Assembly: GCF_012843265.1 (NCBI RefSeq)
Contig: NZ_JABAIT010000024.1
Span: 1 to 59,491, forward strand
Reading direction: 5' to 3'
From: Bacillus sp. DNRA2
Lineage (GTDB): Bacteria; Bacillota; Bacilli; Bacillales; Cytobacillaceae
Length of the DNA stretch: 59,491 nucleotides
Positions 28,820 through 38,457 of the stretch are shown here, in pieces. Position 1 is the stretch's first letter. The number at the start of each line of letters is the position of its first letter. The position numbers were made by a program, and so were the translations under genes. A model generated the notes under the pieces. The model ran no database searches and was not told where the DNA came from. It saw nothing but the letters and a program-made list of their open reading frames with translations.

Positions 28820-29608
28820 ATGTATGAAGACGGTAAAATCATTTCAAAATGGCGATACCCATCGCCAAATCCTAATGTCAAATTAACAATTATCACCTAC
28901 ATATCTCAAGGCATGGCTATAAAAGGAATGTTGGCTGAGCCAATTGGAACAGAACCACTGGACGGGTTTTTATATTTGCGGGGTGGTATCAAAAACGTTG
29001 GCAAGGTCAGACCGGCTCGAATCGCCCAATTTGCCTCTGAAGGCTTTATTGTGTTTGCGCCATTTTACCGCGGCAATCAAGGTGGAGAAGGCAATGAGGA
29101 TTTTGGCGGCGAAGACCGTCATGATGCTTTTGCAGGCTTTCAATTACTCACGTCGCATCCACGCGTCAAACATGTCCATATTTTTGGATTTTCCCGGGGT
29201 GGCATTATGGCCTTGCAAACGGCGCTGCAATTTCCTGAAGCTGCGTCACTTGTCACCTGGGGCGGTGTAAGTGATATGGAACTCACTTACCGGGAGAGGG
29301 AGGATTTGCGGAAAATGCTAAAGCGGGTAATTGGCGGAACGCCTGACAAATACCCTGATCGTTATCGCTATCGGACGCCGTTGTATGAGCTGGAGAAAAT
29401 GGAGCCGCCTGTGCTCATCATCCATGGCTGGAACGATACAAACGTGTCAGTTGAGCATGCTAAGCGGCTTGAACGGGGATTAATTACATTACAAAAACCT
29501 GTCACGACCTGGTATTTCAAAGAATTCACGCACTACTTTCCACCTGAGGTTAATCGCCAAGTTGTAAAAGATTTATGTAACTGGATGAAACAGCAGTGTA
29601 AAAAATGA
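28820..29608 (+). CDS. ytmA: alpha/beta hydrolase, prolyl-oligopeptidase-like (YtmA)
   Basis: Serine hydrolase fold. Nucleophile Ser in GFSRGG (about residue 124), Asp in HGWNDTNV (about residue 203) and His in EFTHYFPP (about residue 238). YLRGGIKNVGK is the oxyanion-hole region. 262 aa, no signal peptide, so cytoplasmic. Substrate unknown (peptidase or esterase). GGGGG lies 12 bases before the ATG. Followed closely by ytmB. Confidence 0.85.
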   Translation: MYEDGKIISKWRYPSPNPNVKLTIITYISQGMAIKGMLAEPIGTEPLDGFLYLRGGIKNVGKVRPARIAQFASEGFIVFAPFYRGNQGGEGNEDFGGEDRHDAFAGFQLLTSHPRVKHVHIFGFSRGGIMALQTALQFPEAASLVTWGGVSDMELTYREREDLRKMLKRVIGGTPDKYPDRYRYRTPLYELEKMEPPVLIIHGWNDTNVSVEHAKRLERGLITLQKPVTTWYFKEFTHYFPPEVNRQVVKDLCNWMKQQCKK

Positions 29609-29647
29609 TAAAATAACGGTAAAAGACGATGAGAAGGAGAGATTGTT

Positions 29648-29890
29648 ATGGGAATGCCGCTAGAATTGAATACTTTGATTGTCACCAAGGGTCGGGAGCA
29701 ACGTTTAGATGAAAACAATTTCTCATTAGTAAAAGAAGGCTACAGACTTTATCCAATTGATATTCCGCTGGAAGTAAGACGGACATTGGATAGCGAAACA
29801 AACGGAACTGCTCTCATTAAAAAGGTAGAGTGGGAGAACAATCAAACGAAAATTACGTATGTTCTTGTCTCACTTCATTCGACTAATTAA
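29648..29890 (+). CDS. ytmB: DUF2584 protein (YtmB)
   Basis: An 80-aa soluble protein starting MGMPLELNTLIVTKGRE with a beta-rich C terminus. It matches the YtmB/DUF2584 family of bacilli by sequence pattern and by position after ytmA. AAGGAGAG precedes the ATG. Function unknown. Confidence 0.8.
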   Translation: MGMPLELNTLIVTKGREQRLDENNFSLVKEGYRLYPIDIPLEVRRTLDSETNGTALIKKVEWENNQTKITYVLVSLHSTN

Positions 29891-29907
29891 GTTAATAATG
29901 ATCATTG

Positions 29908-29945
29908 AAAAAGCTGCCTGTTTTTGAAAACTTGCAGCTTTTTTA
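29908..29945 (+). terminator. intrinsic terminator after ytmB
   Basis: Stem AAAAAGCTGC/GCAGCTTTTT, 16-base loop, T-run. Confidence 0.88.
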
Positions 29946-29980
29946 ATTTTACCTCACTTTGAAAAAATTGGAATAATTAC

Positions 29981-30008
29981 TTGTTTTTCGAATAGGAATA
30001 GTTATAAT
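29981..30008 (+). promoter_or_regulatory. candidate promoter of the RHS gene
   Basis: TTGTTT, 16-bp spacer, perfect TATAAT; the ribosome binding site CGGAGGTGG follows within 10 bases, giving a very short leader. Confidence 0.55.
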
Positions 30009-30027
30009 ATTTTTCGGAGGTGGAAGA

Positions 30028-31839
30028 ATGTTACTCGGTGAATCTCAGAGAAAAATTAAAACATTCGATGTCGACCCTGACTTAGGTGATATCCCTAAGC
30101 AAAAACCTTCAACCCGAATGGAACTAACACGTAAAAGAACAAGATTTTCAACACGGTTTATTAATCCCGATGGAAGCTTTACGGAAGAAATTTATAATCA
30201 GCCCATGTTTTTTCAAGATATGATCGATAGAAAATGGAAACGAATCGATAATAGACTACAAAAGAGTTTAATTAATCCGAATAAATTTGAAAATATGGCG
30301 AATGAGTTTAAGACAACTTTTACTGAAGAATCTGATCCAAGTACCTTAATGTCCGTTCAAAAAGAGGGCTATAATATAGATTTAATCCTAATCGGAGCCA
30401 GAAAAGTAAAAGCAGTTATTAATGAAAATGAAATTACCTATCCAGATATTCTTCCGCAAGTGGACATTGTCTATCTCGTTACGAACGATAAGATCAAAGA
30501 AGCTTTAATCTTAAAAGCACCAACAGGTCAAAATCGATTTTCCTTTGAATTAAAAAGCCCGGCGAATGTCACTGCCAGGTTAGAGACAAATGGAAACATT
30601 TCTATTCTTTCGCCGCATAATGATTTACTTTGGATTATTGAAAAGCCTTATTTAGTTGATTCGAAAGGAATCTATTCAAATGATGCAAATTTTGCAATTC
30701 GAAAAGAAGGGAATCGAACGTATATTGATCTATTAGTAGATTTGAATTTTTTAAACAACCCTAATATGAGTTATCCCATTACAGTTGACCCAACGATTCA
30801 ATCCTCTTTATCGATTCGTGATACCTTTATTTCAAGTCGATATCCCCAAAATTCCTATTCTAGTCAAGCCTATATGTTTACTGGTGTAACTCCATCCTAC
30901 AATATAACTCGCTCCTTAGTACGATTCGCATTACCACCATTACCAAGTAATTGCCGAATTACAAGTGCAACTTTTCAAGCGTATCAAATCAACACGAACA
31001 TAACGAACGCTATTATAGACTTGCATCGAATAAATTCTTCCTGGGGAGATTCTGTAACATGGAACTCACAGCCTGCCATTTTACCAACTTCAGAATCGAG
31101 TGCTTCACCGGGTACCTTTAATGCTTTTTGGAGATGGGAGATCACGAAATTAATCCAAGATTGGTACAATGGAACTCAAGCTAATTACGGGATCATGTTA
31201 AAAAATCGAGATGAAACATCCGCACCTTATGGATTCTTTACGACTAAAGAAAACACAGCAACGTATGAGCCAAGAATAACCCTTACTTATACAGTTGATC
31301 CAATTGGTCTTGAAGAATATTGGCATCGAACGGAGGAAGGTATAAATCCAAGTAATGGGAATCTAAGCCTTTCAGAAACTGATTTGTTCATTACTGGACG
31401 TGGAATCCCACTTTCAATTGAGCGAACTTACAACAGCAGGAATACAATCGAAAAAGGTGTTTTTGGATATGGCTGGTCCAGTAATCTGGATGTCCGTCTC
31501 ACGTTTGCGGCAACGGGCCCAATTGTTTATTCTGACAGTGATGGTACTAAGCATTATTTTGGAGAGTCGTTAGAAGGTGAGTATCTTACCTTAAGTGGAG
31601 TTTATCTTGATTTAGTGAAACAAACAGACGGAAGTTTTATTCTAACACTTCCAGATAAATCAACTAAGTATTTATTTAACGCTACTGGAAAACTTCAATC
31701 GATCACCGATTTGAATATGAATGTTACAATATTTACTTACAATCCTTCGGGTTCCTTGCAAACTATAACGGAATGCTTCAAATCGAACGTTAAGCATTAC
31801 CTATGGAACTGCTGGCTTTATTTCCACCATCACAGTTGA
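30028..31839 (+). CDS. RHS/YD-repeat protein, N-terminal part (frameshifted)
   Basis: First 603 codons of a large WapA-like RHS protein. About residues 255-430 form a DNRLRE domain (RDTFISSRYPQNSYSSQAY, then WEITKLIQDWYNG). About 430-525 is a DUF6531-type module (GINPSNGNLSLSETDLFI, RTYNSRNTIEKGVFGYGWSS). YD repeats begin after that. The frame is lost at 31771-31774, where GAATGC replaces an expected GATGC; removing one A restores DASNRTLSITYG and joins the next part. Odd: no signal peptide is visible, since the start reads MLLGESQRKIKTF after a good GGAGGTGG site. With the frame repaired the product is about 1,853 aa. Confidence 0.85.
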   Translation: MLLGESQRKIKTFDVDPDLGDIPKQKPSTRMELTRKRTRFSTRFINPDGSFTEEIYNQPMFFQDMIDRKWKRIDNRLQKSLINPNKFENMANEFKTTFTEESDPSTLMSVQKEGYNIDLILIGARKVKAVINENEITYPDILPQVDIVYLVTNDKIKEALILKAPTGQNRFSFELKSPANVTARLETNGNISILSPHNDLLWIIEKPYLVDSKGIYSNDANFAIRKEGNRTYIDLLVDLNFLNNPNMSYPITVDPTIQSSLSIRDTFISSRYPQNSYSSQAYMFTGVTPSYNITRSLVRFALPPLPSNCRITSATFQAYQINTNITNAIIDLHRINSSWGDSVTWNSQPAILPTSESSASPGTFNAFWRWEITKLIQDWYNGTQANYGIMLKNRDETSAPYGFFTTKENTATYEPRITLTYTVDPIGLEEYWHRTEEGINPSNGNLSLSETDLFITGRGIPLSIERTYNSRNTIEKGVFGYGWSSNLDVRLTFAATGPIVYSDSDGTKHYFGESLEGEYLTLSGVYLDLVKQTDGSFILTLPDKSTKYLFNATGKLQSITDLNMNVTIFTYNPSGSLQTITECFKSNVKHYLWNCWLYFHHHS

Positions 31840-31882
31840 AAACCGTACCTATCGTTATACCCAGGATGGGAATGGCTATTTA

Positions 31883-34800
31883 GTGGGTTATACGAATGCC
31901 AAAAATATTACGAAGGCATATTCGTATGATGGGCTCGGTAGACTTTCAACGAGAACCGATGGTAGGAATGTAACGACCAACTTCGCCTACGATACTTCCA
32001 GCAGAGTTAATCGGGTTAGCCGTCCCTTTACTGTAGGAGGTACAGTCCAAGAACACATCACTACTTTCAGTTATGATTCTATAAATAATTCGAGCACAAG
32101 AGTGTTAAATAATAACCAAAGAACAGACTACAGTTATGATTCTTTTGGTCGAGTCGTCCAAATTACCGAAAACCCATTAGATGCGGCAAATATGAAGATT
32201 ACTAAGTTTTCCTTTAATAATAATAATGAAGTAGTTCTTCTACAAGACCCAAAGAATCAACCATATGTTTATGAATACGATAATCAAGGCAATTTAACCT
32301 TTGAAAAATTGCCTGAAAACCAAAAGGCATATAATACATTTGATAATCAAAATAACTTAATTAGTGAACAGGATTATAATCAGAATATTGAGCAACATGA
32401 TTATGATGTAAAAAATAATAATACTGAATCCATCGACCCTTATGTTCAATCTGTTTCTAAACGATATAACTCTTTAGGGAACCTTTTGTACCAAACAAAC
32501 CCGATGTCAGTTGCTGATAATCTTCTGCCAAACTCTGGATTTGAATACGGAACAACTTGGCCTGACTTTTGGACTCAGGTAGTTCAAAGTGGAAAAACGG
32601 CGCAATTTGCATGGAGTACGATTACAAAATTCGGAAATCGCTCCGTTAGTATTTCTAATCCAACTGGATGGGCGATAGTGCACCAGATTTTTGATTATGC
32701 TGGTGGTGAACCGTATGTCGTAAGTGGCTATATAAAAACTGCAAATACAACGGGAAGAGCCTACATCAAAGTAGAATATTTTGATCTCTCGATGATTTGG
32801 TTAGGACAACGAAATTCATATGGGTTAATTGGAACCCATGATTGGACCAGGCTGCAAACGGTCATTACCAATGTGCCGGCTGGGACGGTTAAAATCCGGA
32901 TTTCGTTTGCGTTAGATGCAGGACAGGGCACTGCTTACTATGACGCAATCCAATTGGAAAAAGGAAATGTGGTCAGTGCTTATAACTTGATTGAAAATTC
33001 GAGCTTTGAACGGTACAGCAGCCCAACTGAGAAAATCCCACTACATTGGTCCACCAGTGGCAATTTATCAACAGCAGATGGGCGATATCAACTAGCAGAA
33101 AGTAATGATACAAGGGTCTATGTAGGCACTCAATCAATCAGACTTACAGGGGAATCAGGAAAAAATAAGTATTTGGCTCAGCGGGTATTAATTTCAGGAG
33201 CAGCTTTAACAAAACTAACGTTATCAGGATGGTCCTATCAGGAAGGAGCAAATCCAGTTGGAGGGAGCTTCGCGTTACAATTAGGAATCAATCACAATGA
33301 TGGAACAGTGGATTGGCAATTCAAAAACGAGTTTAGTAAAACAATGCAAGGATGGCAGCATCTCTCCGTTGAGGTTGAACCAACGAAATCGTTCCAATCA
33401 ATTGATGTTTATTTAATATATTATAATCAAACCGGATTAGCATGGTTTGACGGTTTGCGGCTTGAACTTGGTGCCTCACATACGTCATATGTGTATGATG
33501 CCAGAAATAATTATGTTACGACCATTAAAGATCCTTTAGGAAATACCATAAATTATTCCTTCGATTTCTTTGGGAATCGAACACAACAAGTTGAGGCAAA
33601 TGGAAGTACTACGATTTATTCCTATAACGAAGTTAATGAACTCATTTCTGTCACTGATGCAAAAGGTTTTACGACAACCTATCAATATGACGGGGAAGGG
33701 AATATAACCGAAGTCACAAATGCAAAGGGGGATAAGCAGAAATATGATTACAATCAACTGAATTCCTTAACAAAGGTAACGGACGCTCTCAATCGTATCA
33801 CAAGCTTTGAATACGATCGCTTTGGAAATCGAACCAAAACAATTAATGCGGATATGTCTTCAGTATCTAATATCTTTGACAATCATAATCGCTTAACCTC
33901 CATTTCTTATAATAATCTTAAACAGTTCGATCTAGAATATGATCTAAATGACAATCTAACGAAAATCACAAGACTGAACGTACCAATCTCCACCTTAACG
34001 TATGACTTAAATAATAGATTAATCTCTGAAACTGAAAGCGGCAAAACAACGAATTATAGCTATGATGATAATTCCAATATTACGGGATTATCGATTCAAG
34101 GCGGCAGTCAAATCAACTTCGTCTACAATAAATTAAATCTCATTCGCTCTATATTAAGAAACAATGCAATCGTGGCAAACTACATTTACAATGAGAGCCG
34201 GCAAGTATCATCTGTCTATTTTGTAAACGGAACTTACGCAGCTTATGAATACAATGGTGCCAACCAACTCATTGAACTAACAAACTACAAAATTAACGAT
34301 TTAATGGATCGATATAAATACACCTATTCCCCAAATGGCAATATTATTAGGATTGAAACAAATTCCGGAACCATTAATTACCAATATGATCAGCTTAATC
34401 AGCTAACCCAAGAAACATTTTTAGATGGTACTACAATTTCCTATGAGTATGACTCTGTCGGAAATCGTACAAAGAAAACCGTAACAGCAAGTGGCACATC
34501 AACAGAAACCACCTATATCTACAATCAAGTCAATCAATTAATTTCGGTAAATAATCAATTCATACAATATGATCTAAATGGGAATATGGTGGATGATGGT
34601 GAAAGAATATTCGTCTACAATCCCGATAATCGGTTAATTGAAGTCAAAGTTAAAACAACAGGAAACACACTCGCTGCATTTACTTACGATTTTATGGGTA
34701 GACGAAAAACCATGACCACAACAAGTGGAACTGTCACATTCTATTATGATCAAAGAGATAACGTGATTTATGAAACCGATCAAAGCGGCACAATTCATGT

Positions 34801-35590
34801 GGAATATACATGGGATCAAGAAAATCGACCTATCACAATGATAAAAAATGGTCAAACATACTATTATCACCTAAATGGTCACGGTGATGTAATTGCATTA
34901 ACGGATAAGGATGGGAATATTGTTGCATCATATTCGTATAATGTGTGGGGGATTATTATATCACAATCTGGTACATTATCTTCAACTAACCCATTTCGTT
35001 ATGCCGGGTATCGATATGATGAGAATACAAATTTATATTATTTAATGGCGCGTTACTACGATTCAAATATAGGGAGGTTCATTTCAAGGGATCCATATCA
35101 TGAATTAGATGAAGAACCAATAGCATTAAATTTATTTGCCTATTCAAAAAATAATCCAGTAAAATTTATGGATCGAGATGGGCAAAATCCAGTAATTGCA
35201 TTTGCGATTGGTGGGGCTTTAAACTCTGTGCCATTACTTATATCATATTATTCAAAACACAACAATCTTAGAGGGTTTGATTGGAATAGATTTTACATCG
35301 CCTTTTTAGTAGGAGGTATCACCTCAGTATTTGGAGGAGCTTTCTATAACTTATTGAAGCGGGCTGGTGCAAATGTAATTTCAAAAATAATTGGAATGGG
35401 CTTGTATGAAACTAAAGCTAGTATTTTAAATACTGTATCACAAGGTAAAAAATTAACTTTAACAAATGTTGCTTTGAATTTTACTAAGGGTGGAGCACTA
35501 AAAGGGACTGGCATTGTGAGTAGAGCTTGGGGGATTTATAAAAAGAGTGGGTTAAGTGGCCTTCAGAGGTTTATTGGGAAAATTTTTTAA
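31883..35590 (+). CDS. RHS/YD-repeat protein, C-terminal part with putative toxin tip
   Basis: Continuation of the RHS gene in the +1 frame; homologous coding actually resumes at 31775. YD repeats (YSYDGLGRLSTRTDGR) run through most of it. Two carbohydrate-binding-like modules interrupt them at about 32520-33500 (NLLPNSGFEYGTTWPDFW and NLIENSSFERYSS). The RHS core end is NPFRYAGYRYDENTNLYYLM and RYYDSNIGRFISRDP, then NPVKFMDRDG. The last about 134 residues (from 35186) are of a different character: hydrophobic, Gly-rich, two probable membrane-prone stretches, a basic end. That position is where polymorphic toxin tips sit. No nuclease motif is recognised. Confidence 0.85.
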   Translation: MGYTNAKNITKAYSYDGLGRLSTRTDGRNVTTNFAYDTSSRVNRVSRPFTVGGTVQEHITTFSYDSINNSSTRVLNNNQRTDYSYDSFGRVVQITENPLDAANMKITKFSFNNNNEVVLLQDPKNQPYVYEYDNQGNLTFEKLPENQKAYNTFDNQNNLISEQDYNQNIEQHDYDVKNNNTESIDPYVQSVSKRYNSLGNLLYQTNPMSVADNLLPNSGFEYGTTWPDFWTQVVQSGKTAQFAWSTITKFGNRSVSISNPTGWAIVHQIFDYAGGEPYVVSGYIKTANTTGRAYIKVEYFDLSMIWLGQRNSYGLIGTHDWTRLQTVITNVPAGTVKIRISFALDAGQGTAYYDAIQLEKGNVVSAYNLIENSSFERYSSPTEKIPLHWSTSGNLSTADGRYQLAESNDTRVYVGTQSIRLTGESGKNKYLAQRVLISGAALTKLTLSGWSYQEGANPVGGSFALQLGINHNDGTVDWQFKNEFSKTMQGWQHLSVEVEPTKSFQSIDVYLIYYNQTGLAWFDGLRLELGASHTSYVYDARNNYVTTIKDPLGNTINYSFDFFGNRTQQVEANGSTTIYSYNEVNELISVTDAKGFTTTYQYDGEGNITEVTNAKGDKQKYDYNQLNSLTKVTDALNRITSFEYDRFGNRTKTINADMSSVSNIFDNHNRLTSISYNNLKQFDLEYDLNDNLTKITRLNVPISTLTYDLNNRLISETESGKTTNYSYDDNSNITGLSIQGGSQINFVYNKLNLIRSILRNNAIVANYIYNESRQVSSVYFVNGTYAAYEYNGANQLIELTNYKINDLMDRYKYTYSPNGNIIRIETNSGTINYQYDQLNQLTQETFLDGTTISYEYDSVGNRTKKTVTASGTSTETTYIYNQVNQLISVNNQFIQYDLNGNMVDDGERIFVYNPDNRLIEVKVKTTGNTLAAFTYDFMGRRKTMTTTSGTVTFYYDQRDNVIYETDQSGTIHVEYTWDQENRPITMIKNGQTYYYHLNGHGDVIALTDKDGNIVASYSYNVWGIIISQSGTLSSTNPFRYAGYRYDENTNLYYLMARYYDSNIGRFISRDPYHELDEEPIALNLFAYSKNNPVKFMDRDGQNPVIAFAIGGALNSVPLLISYYSKHNNLRGFDWNRFYIAFLVGGITSVFGGAFYNLLKRAGANVISKIIGMGLYETKASILNTVSQGKKLTLTNVALNFTKGGALKGTGIVSRAWGIYKKSGLSGLQRFIGKIF

Positions 35591-35605
35591 TCGGAGGATT
35601 ATTTT

Positions 35606-35848
35606 ATGTTGGGTGAGGTATTATCAGGGATAATTGGTTTTACAATTCTTTTATCCGGAATATTTTATAATAGAAGTTATCATGAGAAAAAGAAAAATTT
35701 TAAAGGTGGAGGAAATGGAACTATTATAGGAGAAATATTTTATACAATTTTAGTAAATTCTCCTTATTTTATTGTAAAGATAATTCTAATAATTATGGGG
35801 TTAATAATATTGATATTAGTTATTCTATCGCATTACGGATTTGTTTAG
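35606..35848 (+). CDS. small two-helix membrane protein, candidate immunity protein
   Basis: 80 aa with a hydrophobic segment at about residues 3-21 (LSGIIGFTILLSGIFY) and another at about 55-78 (IVKIILIIMGLIILILVIL), separated by a Lys/Gly-rich loop. TCGGAGG precedes the ATG, 15 bp after the RHS stop. Position and size fit an immunity partner for the RHS tip, and its membrane location fits a membrane-acting tip. AT-rich relative to the core genes. Function is inferred from layout only. Confidence 0.7.
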   Translation: MLGEVLSGIIGFTILLSGIFYNRSYHEKKKNFKGGGNGTIIGEIFYTILVNSPYFIVKIILIIMGLIILILVILSHYGFV

Positions 35849-35939
35849 TGGCCTCTTTATAGGAGATTGTTTTTTGAAATTTACCACAATATTTTTTGTT
35901 AAAAAAACTTTTTACACATACTTATCACACCTATTGCCG

Positions 35940-36042
35940 AACCTTAATGCTGTACTTCAATAACTTCTATGGAAACTGTACTGACTGGTTTGACGGTTTG
36001 GGAATTGAACTATGTGCCTCACATAAAATTACAACGAATTAA
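35940..36042 (+). pseudogene. decayed fragment of an RHS gene
   Basis: In frame, 35986-36042 reads WFDGLGIELCASHKITTN then stop, clearly matching WFDGLRLELGASHTSYVYD inside the RHS gene (about 33440-33495). Nucleotide similarity extends upstream to about 35950. It is a remnant of a second carbohydrate-binding module of an RHS paralogue. The rest of 35849-36176 shows no gene. Confidence 0.8.
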
Positions 36043-36082
36043 AAAAAGGCTGCTCTGGGTTTAAAACCCAAGCAGCCTTTTG
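36041..36082. terminator. bidirectional terminator between the RHS locus and pckA
   Basis: Stem AAAAGGCTGCT/AGCAGCCTTTT with an inner GGGTTT/AAACCC stem; A- and T-tracts on both sides. Confidence 0.88.
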
Positions 36083-36176
36083 TATTGATCCCCTTTATTT
36101 CCGTACAATTTCCCCATAAAATTGCATTCCATCCCCATGGTCATGCAAAGTTTAAAGATTAAGAGAACTTAGCAGC

Positions 36177-37766
36177 TTAGCGTGCAAGCGGTGCACCTTT
36201 TACGCTGATATCTTCAGAAACATCTCCGAACTTTTTGAAGTTCTCATGGAACTTGCTAGCCAATTCAGTTGCTTTTGCAACATAGGCAGCTTTGTCAGCC
36301 CAAGTTTTGCTTGGTTGAAGTACTTCATCAGGTACACCTGGTACATGTGAAGGAATATCTAAGCCAAAGATTTCATCTTTTTCTGTTTCGATGTGGTTTA
36401 ATTCACCGTTTAATGCAGCTTGAACCATTGAACGAGTATAAGAAAGCTTCATACGTGAACCTACTCCATACTCTCCGCCAGTCCAGCCAGTGTTCACTAA
36501 GAATACATTGGCATGGTGCTCATCGATTTTTTGTCCTAACATTTCCGCATAACGAGTTGCAGGAAGTGGAAGGAATGGTGAACCGAAGCATGTTGAGAAA
36601 GTTGCTTCAGGGCTAGTTACGCCACGTTCTGTACCAGCAAGCTTAGAAGTGTAACCACTTAAGAAATGGTACATTGCTTGTTCCTTCGTTAACTTAGAGA
36701 TTGGAGGTAATACTCCAAATGCATCAGCAGTTAAGAAGATAATTGTGTTTGGATGACCAGCAACGCTTGGGTCCACAATGTTAGAGATTGCTTGTAATTG
36801 ATAAGCAGCACGAGTATTTTCAGTTAAAGATGTATCACAGTAATCGGCAATGCGAGTTTCTTCATCAAGGATGACGTTTTCAAGCACAGCACCGAAACGG
36901 ATGGCATCGAAAATTTGTGGTTCTTTTTCACGAGTTAAATCAGCACATTTCGCATAGCAGCCGCCTTCGATGTTGAATACACCGTTTGCTGACCAGCCGT
37001 GCTCGTCATCACCGATCAATTTGCGATTTGGATCAGCAGATAGTGTAGTTTTACCTGTTCCGGATAGACCGAAGAATAAAGCTACATCACCTTCTGCACC
37101 AACGTTTGAAGAGCAGTGCATTGGCATAATTTCAGCTTCAGGAAGCATGTAGTTCATGACAGAGAAAATAGATTTTTTGATTTCTCCGGCATACTCAGTT
37201 CCGCCGATTAGTACTGTTCTGCGCTCGAACGAAATGATGATGAATGTTTCTGATTTAGTGCCGTCAACAGCTGGGTCAGCTTTGAAGTTTGGTGCACAAA
37301 TAACAGAGAATGGATTTTCGTGATCTGCAAGCTCGCCTTCTTGAGGACGAATGAATAATTGTTGTGAAAATAGGTTGTGCCAAGCATATTCATTGATAAC
37401 TTGGATTGGTAAACGATGTTTTTTGTCTGCGCCTGCAAAGCCGCGGAACACAAATACTTCGTTTTGTTGTTGCAAATAGTTGATGACCTTATTGTAAAGA
37501 TTTGAAAATGCTTCTGCTGAGATTGGTTGGTTTACTGAACCCCAATCGATTTTTTCCTTTGATGCTGCTTCTTCAACGATATACTTGTCTTTAGGAGAAC
37601 GACCGGTATATTTTCCAGTTGTAGCGCGAACTGCTCCAGTTGAGGAAAGAATTCCTTCTTTGCGCTCTAATACTTTTTCGACTAATTGTGGTACAGAAAG
37701 TTGGTTGCGGATGTTGCTACCTTTTAATAATTCATTAAGTTCATTGGAAATACTTACAGAATTCAT
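36177..37766 (-). CDS. pckA: phosphoenolpyruvate carboxykinase (ATP) PckA
   Basis: Gluconeogenic decarboxylation of oxaloacetate to PEP. Walker [17 protein letters not shown], kinase-1a region [12 protein letters not shown], and the substrate-binding GRSPKDKY are visible. ATG 37766 gives 529 aa, matching the family; AAAGGATGG lies 9 bases upstream. An in-frame TTG at 37790 would add 8 residues across that site. A TTAAGCGCTTAA dyad lies about 120 bp upstream. Convergent with the RHS locus, divergent from the metK leader. Confidence 0.97.
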   Translation of the reverse strand: MNSVSISNELNELLKGSNIRNQLSVPQLVEKVLERKEGILSSTGAVRATTGKYTGRSPKDKYIVEEAASKEKIDWGSVNQPISAEAFSNLYNKVINYLQQQNEVFVFRGFAGADKKHRLPIQVINEYAWHNLFSQQLFIRPQEGELADHENPFSVICAPNFKADPAVDGTKSETFIIISFERRTVLIGGTEYAGEIKKSIFSVMNYMLPEAEIMPMHCSSNVGAEGDVALFFGLSGTGKTTLSADPNRKLIGDDEHGWSANGVFNIEGGCYAKCADLTREKEPQIFDAIRFGAVLENVILDEETRIADYCDTSLTENTRAAYQLQAISNIVDPSVAGHPNTIIFLTADAFGVLPPISKLTKEQAMYHFLSGYTSKLAGTERGVTSPEATFSTCFGSPFLPLPATRYAEMLGQKIDEHHANVFLVNTGWTGGEYGVGSRMKLSYTRSMVQAALNGELNHIETEKDEIFGLDIPSHVPGVPDEVLQPSKTWADKAAYVAKATELASKFHENFKKFGDVSEDISVKGAPLAR

Positions 37767-37884
37767 CTGATAAATACCATCCTTTATCAAATATTTTTAA
37801 GTGTTGTAATTAGTATAACACATTCGAGTGATTAATCTATACTATTATGAATATTTTTATAAATTAAAATTAAATTAAATATGT

Positions 37885-37896
37885 TTAAGCGCTTAA
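37885..37896. promoter_or_regulatory. palindrome upstream of pckA, candidate operator
   Basis: Perfect 12-bp dyad TTAAGCGCTTAA. The AAGCGCTT core resembles the center of catabolite-responsive elements, which would suit a gluconeogenic gene, but the flanks match the consensus poorly. Confidence 0.35.
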
Positions 37897-38041
37897 TTAA
37901 GGTTGAAAGTTAAATTAATCTGTTAATAATGATATTCTAATTTTGATAAGCTGGAACTAATTATGATGTAAATTGATACAGGCAGAAATCACTTAATTGT
38001 TGCTAGTTATTTACTAATTGGTGAACAATTGAAAAACGTTA

Positions 38042-38070
38042 TTGACATCATTTGACTCGTTCGGTATGAT
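38042..38070 (+). promoter_or_regulatory. sigma-A promoter of metK
   Basis: TTGACA, 17-bp spacer, TATGAT, 20 bp upstream of the S-box aptamer. Confidence 0.8.
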
Positions 38071-38089
38071 TCTACCTTGAACGGATACT

Positions 38090-38225
38090 CTCTTATCCCG
38101 AGCTGGTGGAGGGACAGGCCCTATGAAACCCAGCAACCTGCTATGATGAAATAGTCTTAACTTATGAGATTTTTTCTTAGCAAAGGTGCTAACCTGACGC
38201 AAGGTCATTCCTTGAACGATAAGAG
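38090..38225 (+). ncRNA. SAM-I riboswitch (S-box) controlling metK
   Basis: Closing stem CTCTTATC/GATAAGAG. Conserved blocks: GAGGGACAGGCCCTATGAAA, CCAGCAACC and AAGGTGCTAACC. When SAM binds, the downstream terminator (38249) forms and metK is switched off. Confidence 0.97.
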
Positions 38226-38248
38226 TGAAAGGCGCAAATGGATTCTCG

Positions 38249-38282
38249 AACCTTTCCTCATTTTGCAGGAAAGGTTTTTTAT
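38249..38282 (+). terminator. S-box-controlled terminator
   Basis: Stem AACCTTTCCT/AGGAAAGGTT, 8-base loop, run of T residues, 175 bp before the metK start. Confidence 0.93.
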
Positions 38283-38457
38283 TTGTACCTTTTTGGAAGA
38301 GCGAGGGTTGTTTTTATTCCTGTTTAGGATAAAAACTCCATGTTTATTTCATACTACTTAGGGAATGAGTACCGTATCAATCAAGAGGTTAATATAGGAA
38401 ACGATACATAATTCTAAGCTAACCTCGCTTTATTTCTATATATAAGGAGGAAATCAG

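Noticed and set aside
36269-36616. 115-aa plus-strand frame opposite pckA
   Set aside because: Antisense shadow; pckA is conserved over the same region.
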